Below, piece by piece: positions 16,820 to 25,218 of a DNA stretch of 64,000 nt. The notes under the pieces are model-generated. The model saw nothing but the letters and a program-made list of their open reading frames with translations. It did no database searches and was not told the origin of the DNA. Position numbers and translations under genes: made by a program. Source of the stretch: Curtobacterium sp. UCD-KPL2560 (GTDB lineage: Bacteria; Actinomycetota; Actinomycetes; Actinomycetales; Microbacteriaceae); contig NZ_MCIG01000009.1 of NCBI RefSeq assembly GCF_001705035.1, forward strand, positions 1-64,000, in the 5' to 3' direction. How positions within the stretch are numbered: position 1 is the stretch's first letter; every line of letters begins with the position of its first letter.

Positions 16820-18079
16820 ATGGGTGAATCCGTCGGAACGCTGCTCGAACTCGACGTCACCGGGATCGCCCACGGCGGCATCTCGGTGGCACGGCACGAG
16901 GGGCGCGTGGTGTTCGTCTCCGACGCCGTCCCGGGTGAGCGGGTCGTCGCCCGCGTCACCGAGGACCGCAAGAAGTCCTTCTGGCGCGCCGACACCGTCT
17001 CGGTCGTGACCCCGAGCGAGCACCGCGTCGAGCACGTGTGGGCCGAGGCCGCCCTCGACCGCGACCCCGCCGAGCGCGCCGGGGGTGCCGAGTTCGGGCA
17101 CATCGCGCTGCCGCACCAGCGCACCCTCAAGCACGACGTCCTCGTGGACGCCTTCGCCCGGTTCGCCCGTACCGACCTGACCGAGGTGCTCGGCCACGAC
17201 GTGGTGGTCGAGGCCGCGCCCGGCGACGACGCGGCGGGTGGGCTCGGGTGGCGGACCCGCGTGCGCCTGCACGTCGCCGAGGACGGCACCGCCGGCCCCT
17301 TCGCCGCACGCTCCCACTCCGTCGTCCCCGTCACGTCGCTGCCGCTCGCCGCGCAGGTCGTGCAGGACGCCGCGCCGCTCGCCCGCGGCGCGATGCCCGG
17401 CGCGGAAGTCGTCGACGTCATCGCCCCGAGCGGTGCCGAGGGCGCCCGCCTGGTGATCGACGACCAGGCCCCGTCGGTGGTGCGCGAGCGCGTCGGCGAG
17501 CGGTCGTTCGCGGTCGACGACACCGGGTTCTGGCAGGTGCACCGGCAGGCTCCGGCCGTGCTGACCGCGGCCGTGCAGGACCTCGTCGACCGCGACCGCC
17601 TCGACCCCGAGGGGCAGCACCTCGACCTGTACGGTGGGGTCGGCCTGCTCGCCGCCGCCCTCGGCGACCTCGTCGGACCGAAGGCGCGCATCACGAGCGT
17701 CGAGAGCGCACCGCGCGCCACCGAGCACGCGCAGGAGAACCTGGCCGAGTGGATCGGCGCCCGCGCCGAGACCGGGCGCGTCGAGCGGTGGCTCACCCGG
17801 ACCGCCGCTGCCGCGTCGCGGCCGGAGCAGGAGCGGTTCCGCGCCGGCACGGTCGTGCTCGACCCGCCGCGCTCGGGTGCCGGACGCGAGACGGTCGTCC
17901 AGATCGCGGCGCTCCATCCGGCGCAGGTCGTCTACGTCGCCTGCGACCCGGTGGCGCTCGCGCGCGACGTCGCGACCTTCGCGGACCTCGGGTACCGCCT
18001 GGAGGCGCTGCGTGCGTTCGACCTCTTCCCGCACACCCACCACCTGGAGGCCGTGGCGCGCCTGGTGCCGGTCGCCTGA
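16820..18079 (+). CDS. TrmA/RumA-type class I SAM-dependent RNA (uracil-5-)methyltransferase
   Basis: A 419-residue protein: N-terminal TRAM-like beta domain (residues 1-60), a central domain, and a C-terminal Rossmann methyltransferase with the SAM motif LDLYGGVGLLAAAL. The catalytic region has VLDPPRSGAGRE followed by YVACDPVALARD, where Cys is the expected nucleophile. The cysteine cluster (CGGC type) that holds an iron-sulfur cluster in many relatives is replaced by RAGGAEFGHI, so this enzyme probably lacks the cluster. The start lies only 14 bp from the divergent maf start. The exact rRNA or tRNA target cannot be told. Confidence 0.85.
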   Translation: MGESVGTLLELDVTGIAHGGISVARHEGRVVFVSDAVPGERVVARVTEDRKKSFWRADTVSVVTPSEHRVEHVWAEAALDRDPAERAGGAEFGHIALPHQRTLKHDVLVDAFARFARTDLTEVLGHDVVVEAAPGDDAAGGLGWRTRVRLHVAEDGTAGPFAARSHSVVPVTSLPLAAQVVQDAAPLARGAMPGAEVVDVIAPSGAEGARLVIDDQAPSVVRERVGERSFAVDDTGFWQVHRQAPAVLTAAVQDLVDRDRLDPEGQHLDLYGGVGLLAAALGDLVGPKARITSVESAPRATEHAQENLAEWIGARAETGRVERWLTRTAAAASRPEQERFRAGTVVLDPPRSGAGRETVVQIAALHPAQVVYVACDPVALARDVATFADLGYRLEALRAFDLFPHTHHLEAVARLVPVA

Positions 18080-18177
18080 CGGCGGGTGGGCGGTCGCGTC
18101 CGCAGCGCCGGAGCGGGCTCACGGGCGGCAGTTGCGTCACGGGGTGGTGCGGAAACGCCGACGACACCCGTCGCCGG

Positions 18178-18220
18178 TATCCTCTCCCTGTGATCGCTCC
18201 CGGTATCAGGGATCGGGAGC
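18178..18220 (+). promoter_or_regulatory. candidate promoter and operator upstream of the response-regulator gene
   Basis: TATCCT at 18178-18183 resembles a -10 box. The inverted repeat GCTCCCG/CGGGAGC (18196-18202 and 18214-18220) and a repeated CCGGTATC lie between it and the GTG at 18242; this could be an autoregulatory site. Confidence 0.35.
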
Positions 18221-18241
18221 GCATCGGAACGAGAGGCCACC

Positions 18242-18958
18242 GTGGCAACAGGAACGAACACCAGCACCGGAGCGACGAGCGTGGCGACAGGGCCCGTGCG
18301 CGTCGCGATCGTCGACGACCACGAGTCCGTGCGGCTCGGCATCCAGGCAGCGTGCCAGAACGAGGGCTTCGAGGTGGTGCTCACCGCCGCGAGCGTCCCG
18401 GAGTACATCCAGCAGTTGGGGGACCGCGAGGTCGACGTCGTCGTGCTCGACCTCTCCCTCGGTGACGGCTCGACCGTGACGGCGAACGTGAAGGGTGTGC
18501 AGGGCACCGGATCGGCCGTCCTGGTGCACTCCATCGCCGACCGGGTCGCGAGCGTGCGGGAGGCACTGGCCGCAGGGGCGGCCGGCGTGATCCCGAAGTC
18601 GTCGGCGACGAAGACGGTCATGGCGGCGGTCGCGACCGTCGCCCGCGGCGACGTGCTCAACAACCTCGAGTGGGCGAGCGCCATCGACGCCGACCGGGAC
18701 TTCGCGAAGGCCCAGCTCGGCCGGCGGGAGCGCGAGATCCTGCACCTGTACGCCTCGGGGCTGCCGCTCAAGCTCGCGGCCCAGCAGCTCGGGATCGGGT
18801 ACTCCACCGCCCGCGAGTACCTCGACCGCATCCGCGTGAAGTACGTCGAGGTCGGGCGTCCCGCGCCGACCAAGGTCGACCTGCTCCGCCGGGCCGTCGA
18901 GGACGGCATCCTGCCCGGGCTCGACTCGGGCATCGACCCCGACACCGACGGTCGCTGA
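18242..18958 (+). CDS. LuxR/NarL-family two-component response regulator
   Basis: A 238-residue regulator. The receiver domain has the acidic pair in VAIVDDHESVR, the phospho-accepting Asp in VVVLDLSLGDG and Lys in VIPKSS. The C-terminal helix-turn-helix LGRREREILHLYASGLPLKLAAQQLGI is recognisable, although REYLDRIRVKY deviates somewhat from the usual LuxR end. GTG start at 18242 with GAGAGG upstream. The histidine-kinase gene begins 5 bp after its stop, so they form a cognate pair. Target genes are unknown; the flanking operons do not reveal the signal. Confidence 0.9.
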   Translation: MATGTNTSTGATSVATGPVRVAIVDDHESVRLGIQAACQNEGFEVVLTAASVPEYIQQLGDREVDVVVLDLSLGDGSTVTANVKGVQGTGSAVLVHSIADRVASVREALAAGAAGVIPKSSATKTVMAAVATVARGDVLNNLEWASAIDADRDFAKAQLGRREREILHLYASGLPLKLAAQQLGIGYSTAREYLDRIRVKYVEVGRPAPTKVDLLRRAVEDGILPGLDSGIDPDTDGR

Positions 18959-18963
18959 CCCGG

Positions 18964-20256
18964 ATGGACACCACGGCGGCACCGGTGCCGACCGACGGCG
19001 ACGCGACGGGCGGGGGACCGGCAGGCCTGGCCCCCGCCGTCGCCGAGCCGGCCCCGTTCGGCGTCGACCCGTCGCGGAGCGTGCGGCCCGCCGTCACGCA
19101 GGCGTCGGTCGAGCGGGTGTTCGCCGTGGTGATCGCCGGCGCCGCGATCGGCTTCGGTGCCGTGAACGTGCCGAACGTCGTCCGCCAGCTGCAGTACCTC
19201 GACCCCGTGTGGGGTCCGGTCGCGGCGGGCGTGATGGCGGCGTCGTTCCTGTTCGTCGGGGTGACCGCGTTCGTGCAGCGGTACGCCCAGGTCGCGCAGA
19301 TCGTCTGCGCGCTGCTCTTCCTGGTCGTCCTCGTGACGTGGCCGCTCACGGTGCACACCGCGCTGCCGGCCTCCCAGCCGCCGTGGCCGTGGTGGTTCTG
19401 CACCGTCGCGTCGACCGCCGCGGCGATGGGCTTCGCACCGTGGCGTGCGACCGTCTACGTCGCGCTGGTCCCGGCCGTCTACGTCGCGATCCGGCTCACC
19501 CCGGTCGGTGGCGAGGCCGGCGCCGGCGCAGTGCTGGACGGCCTGTACACGGTCATCCTCAGCGGTGGCGTGCTCGTCATCGCGGTCCTGCTCCGCCGTG
19601 CGGCCACCGCGGTCGACGTCGCGCAGGCCACCGCGGTGCGCCGCTACTCGCTCGCCATCCGGGCGCACGCGACCGAGGTCGAACGCGTCCAGGTCGACGC
19701 GATCGTGCACGACAGCGTCCTCACGACGCTGCTGTCCGCCGCCCGGGCCGAGACGCCCGAGGCGCAGGCGCTCGCCGCCCGGATGGCCCGGAACGCCGTC
19801 GACCACCTCGACGCCGCGGCCGCCGACGTGCCGGGCGACGCACCGCCGGTCTCGTCGACCGAGCTCCGCGCGCGCATCGTCGACGCGGTCGCCGGGCTCG
19901 CCGCGCCCGTCGCGGTGCGTGCAGCACCCGTCGGTGGCCTGCGGATGCCCGCGACCGTGGCCGATGCGCTCGCCTCCGCCGCGGTCCAGGCCGCCGTCAA
20001 CAGCGTGCAGCACGCCGGTGGTCCCGAGGTCGACCGCTGGGTGCGCGTCGAGCAGCGGGGATCGGCCGTGCACGTCGAGGTCGGCGACGACGGCGCGGGC
20101 TTCGACCCGTCTGCCGTCCCGGCTGCCCGGCTCGGGGTCCGGCGGTCGATCGTCGAACGCGTCGTGATGGCCGGCGGCACCGCCACCGTGGAGAGCGCCC
20201 CCGGCGCGGGCACCAGGATCCGCCTGTCGTGGACGGCGACGGGAGGTCGACCGTGA
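18964..20256 (+). CDS. membrane sensor histidine kinase (HisKA_3-like)
   Basis: A 430-residue protein. About 50 disordered residues precede roughly six membrane segments (about 55-220). An H-box-like VDAIVHDSVLTTLLSA follows, in which His is the likely phosphorylation site, and then a short HATPase domain with N-box AAVNSVQHAG, G1 DDGAGFDP and G2 LGVRRSIV. The sequence is compact but has the required motifs. ATG at 18964. The stop overlaps the start of the next gene (GTGA), so a third component is translated with it. Confidence 0.82.
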   Translation: MDTTAAPVPTDGDATGGGPAGLAPAVAEPAPFGVDPSRSVRPAVTQASVERVFAVVIAGAAIGFGAVNVPNVVRQLQYLDPVWGPVAAGVMAASFLFVGVTAFVQRYAQVAQIVCALLFLVVLVTWPLTVHTALPASQPPWPWWFCTVASTAAAMGFAPWRATVYVALVPAVYVAIRLTPVGGEAGAGAVLDGLYTVILSGGVLVIAVLLRRAATAVDVAQATAVRRYSLAIRAHATEVERVQVDAIVHDSVLTTLLSAARAETPEAQALAARMARNAVDHLDAAAADVPGDAPPVSSTELRARIVDAVAGLAAPVAVRAAPVGGLRMPATVADALASAAVQAAVNSVQHAGGPEVDRWVRVEQRGSAVHVEVGDDGAGFDPSAVPAARLGVRRSIVERVVMAGGTATVESAPGAGTRIRLSWTATGGRP

Positions 20257-21302
20257 GGATCTCGGTCCCGGCCGGCATCGCCATCGGTCTCGCGTCGCTG
20301 TTCTCCGTGTACCACCTGGTGCTCGCCACGGTCTCCCTGCCGCGCGTCGCCGACGCCGGTCCGGTGGTGGCCTGCATGGTCCTGTACGCCGCGGCCACCG
20401 GGGTCGCGCTGTTCCTGCCCGGCCGGGTGCTGCCGGTGTGGGCCGCGTGCTTCGCGCTCGCCACCGCGCTCGTGATCCCCGTGATCGAGGCACCGGTCAT
20501 CGACCTCGCGCGGGACCACGAGCACACCACCTGGTGGGTCGCGGCGGTCGGCACGCTCATGGTCGTGCTCGTCGTCCGTGGGCGGCGCGCGTTCGCCTGG
20601 GTCGGCGTGGGGTTCCTCACGCTGTTCTCGGTCGGGTGGGCGGGCCTCCCGGCGCTCCAGTCGCTCGGTGTGGCGGGCAGCGTCGCCTGGGTCGTGATCG
20701 CCAGCGGGTTCGCCATCGCGATGGAGCGGGCGGTCCGGGTCACCCGGGACTTCGTGCTCGCCGAGCAGGAGACCGCCGACTGGCAGGCCGCCCAGGACGC
20801 GCACGTGTTCGAACGGCAGTTCCGCCTGAGCCAGACCACGCGGATGGCGCTGCCGATGCTCGAGCGGATCATGGCGACCGGCGGGGACCTCTCCGACGAC
20901 GAGCGCGCGGAGTGCCTGCACCTGGAGCAGGCGATCCGCGACGAGATCCGCGGCCGGTCCCTGCTCTCCGACGACGTCCGCGACGAGGTGATGCGCCTCC
21001 GTCGGCGTGGGGCGACCGTGCAGCTGCACGACGACGGCGGTCTCGACGACCTGGAGATCGACGACCTGCGCCGCGTGCACGCCCGACTGGCCGACGCGCT
21101 CCGGCAGGCCCGCGAGGCCGACAACGTGATCGTCCGCACGGTGCCCGAGGGCGCGGACGCGGCCGTGACCGTGGTGGGGCTGCGGCTCGACACCGCGGCG
21201 AGCGAGTCCGCGGCGCTCGGTGCCGGGCACGACGACGGGGACGGCGACGAGGACGACTCGGTCGTGGTGTGGCTCGAGATCCCGCGTCACGCCTCGGTCT
21301 GA
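20253..21302 (+). CDS. membrane protein with degenerate kinase-like C-terminus, third member of the two-component triad
   Basis: A 349-residue protein with about six N-terminal membrane segments (residues 1-165). A helical, likely coiled-coil region follows (AEQETADWQAAQDAHVFERQFRLSQ), then an acidic C-terminal domain ending in DDSVVVWLEIP. Its layout mirrors a sensor kinase, but I find neither an H-box nor the N, G1 or G2 motifs of an ATPase, so it cannot be a normal kinase. GTG start overlapping the kinase stop. A role as accessory sensor or modulator of the adjacent kinase is inferred from gene coupling. A strong terminator follows. Confidence 0.65.
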   Translation: MRISVPAGIAIGLASLFSVYHLVLATVSLPRVADAGPVVACMVLYAAATGVALFLPGRVLPVWAACFALATALVIPVIEAPVIDLARDHEHTTWWVAAVGTLMVVLVVRGRRAFAWVGVGFLTLFSVGWAGLPALQSLGVAGSVAWVVIASGFAIAMERAVRVTRDFVLAEQETADWQAAQDAHVFERQFRLSQTTRMALPMLERIMATGGDLSDDERAECLHLEQAIRDEIRGRSLLSDDVRDEVMRLRRRGATVQLHDDGGLDDLEIDDLRRVHARLADALRQAREADNVIVRTVPEGADAAVTVVGLRLDTAASESAALGAGHDDGDGDEDDSVVVWLEIPRHASV

Positions 21303-21319
21303 GCGCCGGGGGAAAGGGG

Positions 21320-21353
21320 GAACGGGCCGGACCCCGAGGGGACCGGCCCGTTC
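21320..21353 (+). terminator. terminator of the two-component operon
   Basis: 11-bp perfect arms GAACGGGCCGG and CCGGCCCGTTC, loop of 12 nt, 17 nt after the stop. Confidence 0.75.
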
Positions 21354-21415
21354 GCGACCCGGGCCTGAGCGGCAACCCGAATACCGCCCTGGCCCGTAGC
21401 TGGCCGGTGACGTCG

Positions 21416-21421
21416 TACCCT
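21416..21421 (+). promoter_or_regulatory. promoter-like -10 box for the candidate ncRNA
   Basis: TACCCT fits TANNNT and stands in an otherwise gene-free stretch; no clear -35 box. Confidence 0.35.
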
Positions 21422-21427
21422 AGTCAG

Positions 21428-21710
21428 CCACCGACCAACGATGTTCTTCAACGAAGGACACCGAACACGTACGACTATGCCGTGGCCGTCGACACGTGTC
21501 AGTCGTCATTATGGGGGACAATCTGCGGCGTTCCGCGCGTTCCGCGCGATCCGCGTTCTCCGTGCCCCCCGTTCGAGGGCAGACCGACCCCTGAGTGCAT
21601 CCTGCAACGGCACCGGAACGGGTCGCTGTGCCGCCCGGAGCGGGGTACATCGCCGCGCGTGACGGTGGACGCCACGAGACCCCCGCCGGTCGACGACGGG
21701 GGTCTCGTGG
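21428..21710 (+). ncRNA. candidate orphan non-coding transcript
   Basis: A TANNNT hexamer at 21416-21421, about 280 nt of lower-GC sequence and a strong hairpin at 21672-21710 look like a complete small transcription unit. Internal features are a tandem GTTCCGCGC-type repeat (about 21527-21560) and a run of six C. It does not match any RNA family I can recognise. A 73-codon ORF lies inside. Boundaries are estimates. Confidence 0.35.
21672..21710. terminator. strong hairpin terminator
   Basis: 14-bp perfect arms CCACGAGACCCCCG and CGGGGGTCTCGTGG with an 11-nt loop. It could end the candidate ncRNA on the plus strand and the carboxylase transcript coming from the right. Confidence 0.75.
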
Positions 21711-21801
21711 GTGTGGGTCGGGTGACGTCCGGCACCGGGTGCGGACCGTCGGCGGGCCCGGACCGACGACGGTGGCGCGGATCGCGACGGGTCGGATCGC
21801 G

Positions 21802-22062
21802 TCAGCGTGTCGCGCGCTGCCAGGCGCCGGGGCCGTGGTCGAGCGGGCGGCGCAGCCCGCGGGCCGAGACCTCCCACCCGGAGCGCGGGGAGACGGCGAC
21901 CTCGGCGGCACCGAGCGCGGCGGCCTCGTCGGCCTGACGCTGCAGGACCGTGACGACCGCGGCGAGTTCCTCGGGCGAGGGCTCCCCGGCGACGACCCGC
22001 ACGTCGGCGACCGACACGGGCTCCTCGGGCACCGGCGGGACGACCGCTGCGTGGCGGCCCAT
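21802..22062 (-). CDS. accE: acyl-CoA carboxylase epsilon subunit
   Basis: An 86-residue actinobacterial epsilon chain, which stabilises the alpha-beta acyl-CoA carboxylase complex. The recognisable core is VRVVAGEPSPEELAAVVTVL, followed by a variable middle and a Trp-containing C-terminus (GPGAWQRATR). I used the ATG at 22062 rather than the longer frame, because the family core then begins about 20 residues in. It lies 31 bp after the beta-chain gene and belongs to the same operon. Confidence 0.88.
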   Translation of the reverse strand: MGRHAAVVPPVPEEPVSVADVRVVAGEPSPEELAAVVTVLQRQADEAAALGAAEVAVSPRSGWEVSARGLRRPLDHGPGAWQRATR

Positions 22063-22093
22063 CAGCGCACGTCCCCGGTGTGTGCGACCCGGC

Positions 22094-23689
22094 TCACAGC
22101 GGGATGTTCCCGTGCTTCTTCGGCGGCAGCGAGGCACGCTTGCCGCGGAGCGCCCGCAGCGCCTTGATGACGGCGACGCGCGTCGCGTGCGGCTGGATGA
22201 TGCCGTCCAGCTCGCCGCGCTCCGCCGCGAGGTACGGCGAGGCCACGTTGTACGTGTACTCGTTGGCCAGGCGGGCCCGCACGGCGGCGACGTCCTCGCC
22301 GGCCTCCTCGGCCCGCTTGATCTCGGCCCGGTACAGGATGTTCACCGCGCCCTGGCCGCCCATGACGGCGATCTCGGCGGTCGGCCACGCCAGGTTGATG
22401 TCGGCGCCGAGCTGCTTCGAGCCCATCACGATGTACGCGCCGCCGTAGGCCTTGCGGGTGATGACCGTGACGAGCGGCACGGTGGCCTCGGCGTAGGCGT
22501 ACAGGAGCTTGGCGCCGCGGCGGATGACACCGGTCCACTCCTGGTCGGTGCCGGGCAGGTAGCCCGGCACGTCGACGAGCGTCAGGATCGGGATGCCGAA
22601 CGCGTCGCAGAACCGGACGAAGCGCGCGGCCTTCTCGCCGGCGTCGATGTTCAGGGTGCCGGCCATCGCCTGCGGCTGGTTCGCGATGATGCCGACCGTG
22701 CGGCCCTCGACCCGGCCGAAGCCGATCAGGATGTTCGGCGCGAACAGCGGCTGGACCTCGAGGAAGTCGCCGTCGTCGACGAGGTGCTCGATGATCGCCG
22801 TGACGTCGTACGGCTGGTTCGTCGAGTCCGGGATGACCGTGTCGAGCTCGTGGTCGGCGTCGGTGGTCTCGAGCTCGGGGACGACGTCGTACGCCGGGGC
22901 GTCGGACAGGTTGTTGTCCGGCAGGAACCCGATGAGCGACCGCGCGTAGTCGAGCGCGTCGGTCTCGTCCTCGGCCAGGTAGTGCGCGACGCCCGAGACC
23001 GCGTTGTGGGTCTGCGCGCCGCCGAGCTCCTCGAAGCCCACGTCCTCGCCCGTGACGGTCTTGATGACGTCCGGGCCGGTGACGAACATGTGGCTCGTCT
23101 TGTCGACCATGATCACGAAGTCGGTGAGCGCGGGGGAGTACACGGCGCCACCGGCGGCCGGGCCCATCACGATCGAGATCTGCGGGATGACGCCCGACGC
23201 CTGGGTGTTCAGGCGGAAGATCTCGCCGTACTTGCCGAGCGCGACGACGCCCTCCTGGATACGGGCGCCGCCGGAGTCGAGGATGCCGATGATCGGCACG
23301 CCGGTCTTCAGTGCGTGCTGCATCACCTTGACGATCTTCTCGCCGGCGACCTCGCCGAGGGAGCCGCCGAACACCGTGAAGTCCTGCGCGTAGACCGCGA
23401 CGTTGCGGCCGTGGATCGTGCCGACGCCGGTGACGACCGCGTCGCCGTACGGGCGCTTGGCGTCCATGCCGAACGACGTGGTGCGGTGGCGGACGAACTC
23501 GTCGAACTCGACGAACGAGTTGTCGTCGAGGAGCTGCTCGATGCGCTCCCGGGCGGTGCCCTTGCCCTTCGCGTGCTGCTTCGCGATGGCGGCCTCGCCC
23601 GCGGCGGTGACGGCCTCGTGGTAGCGGTCGCGCAGGTCCGCGAGGCGACCGGCCGTGGTCGAGAGGTCGGGGGTGTCTCCTGTGGTCAC
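22094..23689 (-). CDS. accD: acyl-CoA (propionyl/acetyl-CoA) carboxylase beta chain, carboxyltransferase
   Basis: A 531-residue carboxyltransferase that moves CO2 from carboxybiotin to acetyl- or propionyl-CoA. It shows the two crotonase-like halves: acyl-CoA site [19 protein letters not shown] with [16 protein letters not shown] in the first, and carboxybiotin site [23 protein letters not shown] and [20 protein letters not shown] in the second. Length is standard for AccD5/PccB types. GTG start with TAGGGT 6 nt upstream, hence probably leaderless. It is divergent from birA, whose product would biotinylate the partner alpha chain. Confidence 0.95.
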   Translation of the reverse strand: MTTGDTPDLSTTAGRLADLRDRYHEAVTAAGEAAIAKQHAKGKGTARERIEQLLDDNSFVEFDEFVRHRTTSFGMDAKRPYGDAVVTGVGTIHGRNVAVYAQDFTVFGGSLGEVAGEKIVKVMQHALKTGVPIIGILDSGGARIQEGVVALGKYGEIFRLNTQASGVIPQISIVMGPAAGGAVYSPALTDFVIMVDKTSHMFVTGPDVIKTVTGEDVGFEELGGAQTHNAVSGVAHYLAEDETDALDYARSLIGFLPDNNLSDAPAYDVVPELETTDADHELDTVIPDSTNQPYDVTAIIEHLVDDGDFLEVQPLFAPNILIGFGRVEGRTVGIIANQPQAMAGTLNIDAGEKAARFVRFCDAFGIPILTLVDVPGYLPGTDQEWTGVIRRGAKLLYAYAEATVPLVTVITRKAYGGAYIVMGSKQLGADINLAWPTAEIAVMGGQGAVNILYRAEIKRAEEAGEDVAAVRARLANEYTYNVASPYLAAERGELDGIIQPHATRVAVIKALRALRGKRASLPPKKHGNIPL

Positions 23690-23695
23690 CCGCTC

Positions 23696-23701
23696 ACCCT
23701 A
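23696..23701 (-). promoter_or_regulatory. leaderless-type -10 box of accD
   Basis: Minus-strand TAGGGT ends 6 nt before the GTG at 23689. Confidence 0.55.
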
Positions 23702-23750
23702 CCGGCGGCCACGACGGCGCCGGTTGGAGGACCCCCACGGTTCCTGCCCG

Positions 23751-23756
23751 TAGATT
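23751..23756 (+). promoter_or_regulatory. leaderless-type -10 box of birA
   Basis: TAGATT ends 7 nt before the ATG at 23764, in the short divergent gap with accD. Confidence 0.55.
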
Positions 23757-23763
23757 TGCGTGC

Positions 23764-24627
23764 ATGTCCACACCCGAGCAGCCGACCCTCCCGCTTGCCC
23801 GGAGCGTGGTCGCGGCCGCCGGCGGGACCTTCGACGCCCCGGCGCGCACCGGCTCGACCAACGCCGACCTGCTCGCGGTCGCCGTCGACCGGCCGCACGG
23901 CAGCGTGGTCGTGACCCTCGACCAGACCGCGGGCCGTGGCCGCCTGGACCGCACGTGGTCCGCTCCGGCCGGCCAGACCCTCGCGCTCAGCCTGCTCGTG
24001 CGCGCCGACCTCGACGACCGCGACCGCGGCTGGTTGCCGCTCGTCGCCGGGCTCGCGATGCGCGACGCGGTGACCGCGGTCCTGCCGGACGCGGACGACG
24101 TGCGCCGCGCCTCCCGGCCGACCGGTGACCAGGAGACGGCGGGCCGGACGCCGGAGCCGCGCGTGCTCGTGAAGTGGCCGAACGACGTGCTCGTCGACGG
24201 CCGCAAGGTCTGCGGGATCCTCTGCCAGGTCGCCGCGGACGGCAGCGTCGTCGTCGGCGCGGGCGTCAACCTGACGATCCCCGCGGACGCGCTGCCGACG
24301 CCGACCGCGACATCGCTGACGGTCGCGGGCGCGACCGGCGGGGCGGCCGACCTGGCCGACGCGGTCGCGTCCGGCTTCCACACGGCCGTCCTGGAGGCGG
24401 TGGCCGCCCTGGTCGCGGGTGGTGCGGCCGCCGACGGGGTGCGGTCGCGGGTCCGTGGTGCGTGCGGCACGATCGGCCGCCGCGTCCGTCTGGAGCTGCC
24501 CGACGGCAGCGTCACCGAGGCGGACGCCACGGGCGTCGACGACGACGGCCGCATCACGATCCGGGATCGGGACGGCGCGGAGAGGGGCGTCGCGGTGGGG
24601 GACCTCACCCACCTGCGGTATGCATGA
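23764..24627 (+). CDS. birA: biotin--[acetyl-CoA-carboxylase] ligase
   Basis: A 287-residue biotin protein ligase that activates biotin with ATP and attaches it to the carrier lysine of the carboxylase alpha chain. Motifs: TGSTNADLL, the biotin/ATP loop TAGRGRLDRTWSAPAGQTLALS, VKWPNDVLVDGRKVCGIL, VVVGAGVNLTIP, and a C-terminal SH3-like domain. No N-terminal helix-turn-helix is present, so it is the non-regulatory class. About 20 residues between DADDVRRAS and PRVLVKWPND look like a variable insert. Confidence 0.93.
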   Translation: MSTPEQPTLPLARSVVAAAGGTFDAPARTGSTNADLLAVAVDRPHGSVVVTLDQTAGRGRLDRTWSAPAGQTLALSLLVRADLDDRDRGWLPLVAGLAMRDAVTAVLPDADDVRRASRPTGDQETAGRTPEPRVLVKWPNDVLVDGRKVCGILCQVAADGSVVVGAGVNLTIPADALPTPTATSLTVAGATGGAADLADAVASGFHTAVLEAVAALVAGGAAADGVRSRVRGACGTIGRRVRLELPDGSVTEADATGVDDDGRITIRDRDGAERGVAVGDLTHLRYA

Positions 24628-25150
24628 CGGCATGACCGCCGAGCCGCCGCCCGAACGCGTCGTCGCCCGGCTCCGGCCGCACGCGCGGCGGCTCGTCCGT
24701 CCGGCGGTGTTCGTCGTGCTCGTCGCCGCGGCCGGTGGGTTCGGCTTCGGGGTGTTCCGCGCGCAGCTGGCGTGGGTGAACGTCGTGGTCGCGGCGGTGA
24801 CGCTGCTGCTGGTCGTGCTCGGCGGGCTCGTGCCGCTGTTCCGCTGGATGTCGGAGCGGTACGTCGTCACCACGCGGCGGCTCGTCGTCGTGCACGGCCT
24901 CGGGACCCGCACGCGCCGGGAGCTCCTGCACTCGCGGGGCTACGACGTGACCGTCCGGCGTCGAGGCATGCAGGGGGTGTGGCGGTCCGGGGACGTCCTC
25001 GTCTTCCCCGGCGACGAACCGCCCGTGGTGCTCGGCGACGTCCCGCACGCCGACCTCGTGGTCGCCGTGCTGCACGACCTGGTCGAGGGGTACGAGGCCC
25101 GGCGGCGGCACCGGGAGCCCGACTGGGACGAGATCGTCGGCGGGTACTGA
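24620..25150 (+). CDS. PH-domain-like (bPH2) membrane protein
   Basis: A 176-residue protein with two membrane segments (about residues 27-45 and 50-72) followed by a bacterial PH-like domain: SERYVVTTRRLVVVHGLGTRTRRELLHSRGYDVTVRRRG. Proteins of this type often lie next to birA and accD in actinobacteria, but their role is unknown. Two ATGs are possible, 24620 (overlapping birA by 8 bp) and 24632; the second gives MTAEPPPERV. It is co-transcribed with birA. Confidence 0.75.
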   Translation: MHDGMTAEPPPERVVARLRPHARRLVRPAVFVVLVAAAGGFGFGVFRAQLAWVNVVVAAVTLLLVVLGGLVPLFRWMSERYVVTTRRLVVVHGLGTRTRRELLHSRGYDVTVRRRGMQGVWRSGDVLVFPGDEPPVVLGDVPHADLVVAVLHDLVEGYEARRRHREPDWDEIVGGY

Positions 25151-25206
25151 GGCGAGCGGGCCTCGACTTCGGCGCGTTCCGCCAGGTTCGCGACCCCGCG
25201 GTCCGG

Positions 25207-25212
25207 TACCGT
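25207..25212 (+). promoter_or_regulatory. leaderless-type -10 box of the UDP-glucose dehydrogenase gene
   Basis: TACCGT ends 6 nt before the GTG at 25219. Confidence 0.5.
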
Positions 25213-25218
25213 CGTCCC

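Larger units (their letters stand above)
21303..21801. other. 499-bp intergenic region with two terminators and a possible ncRNA
   Basis: It holds the terminator of the two-component operon (21320-21353), a TACCCT promoter-like hexamer (21416-21421), a stretch of lower GC than its surroundings, and a second hairpin (21672-21710). Beyond it is 90 bp of featureless GC-rich DNA up to the accE stop. A 73-residue ORF at 21441-21662 lacks convincing coding character. Confidence 0.55.

Noticed and set aside
21441-21662. 73-codon ORF in the two-component/accE gap
   Set aside because: Arginine- and serine-rich shadow-like composition, no clear ribosome binding site, ATG not adjacent to the promoter-like box; treated as part of a candidate ncRNA.
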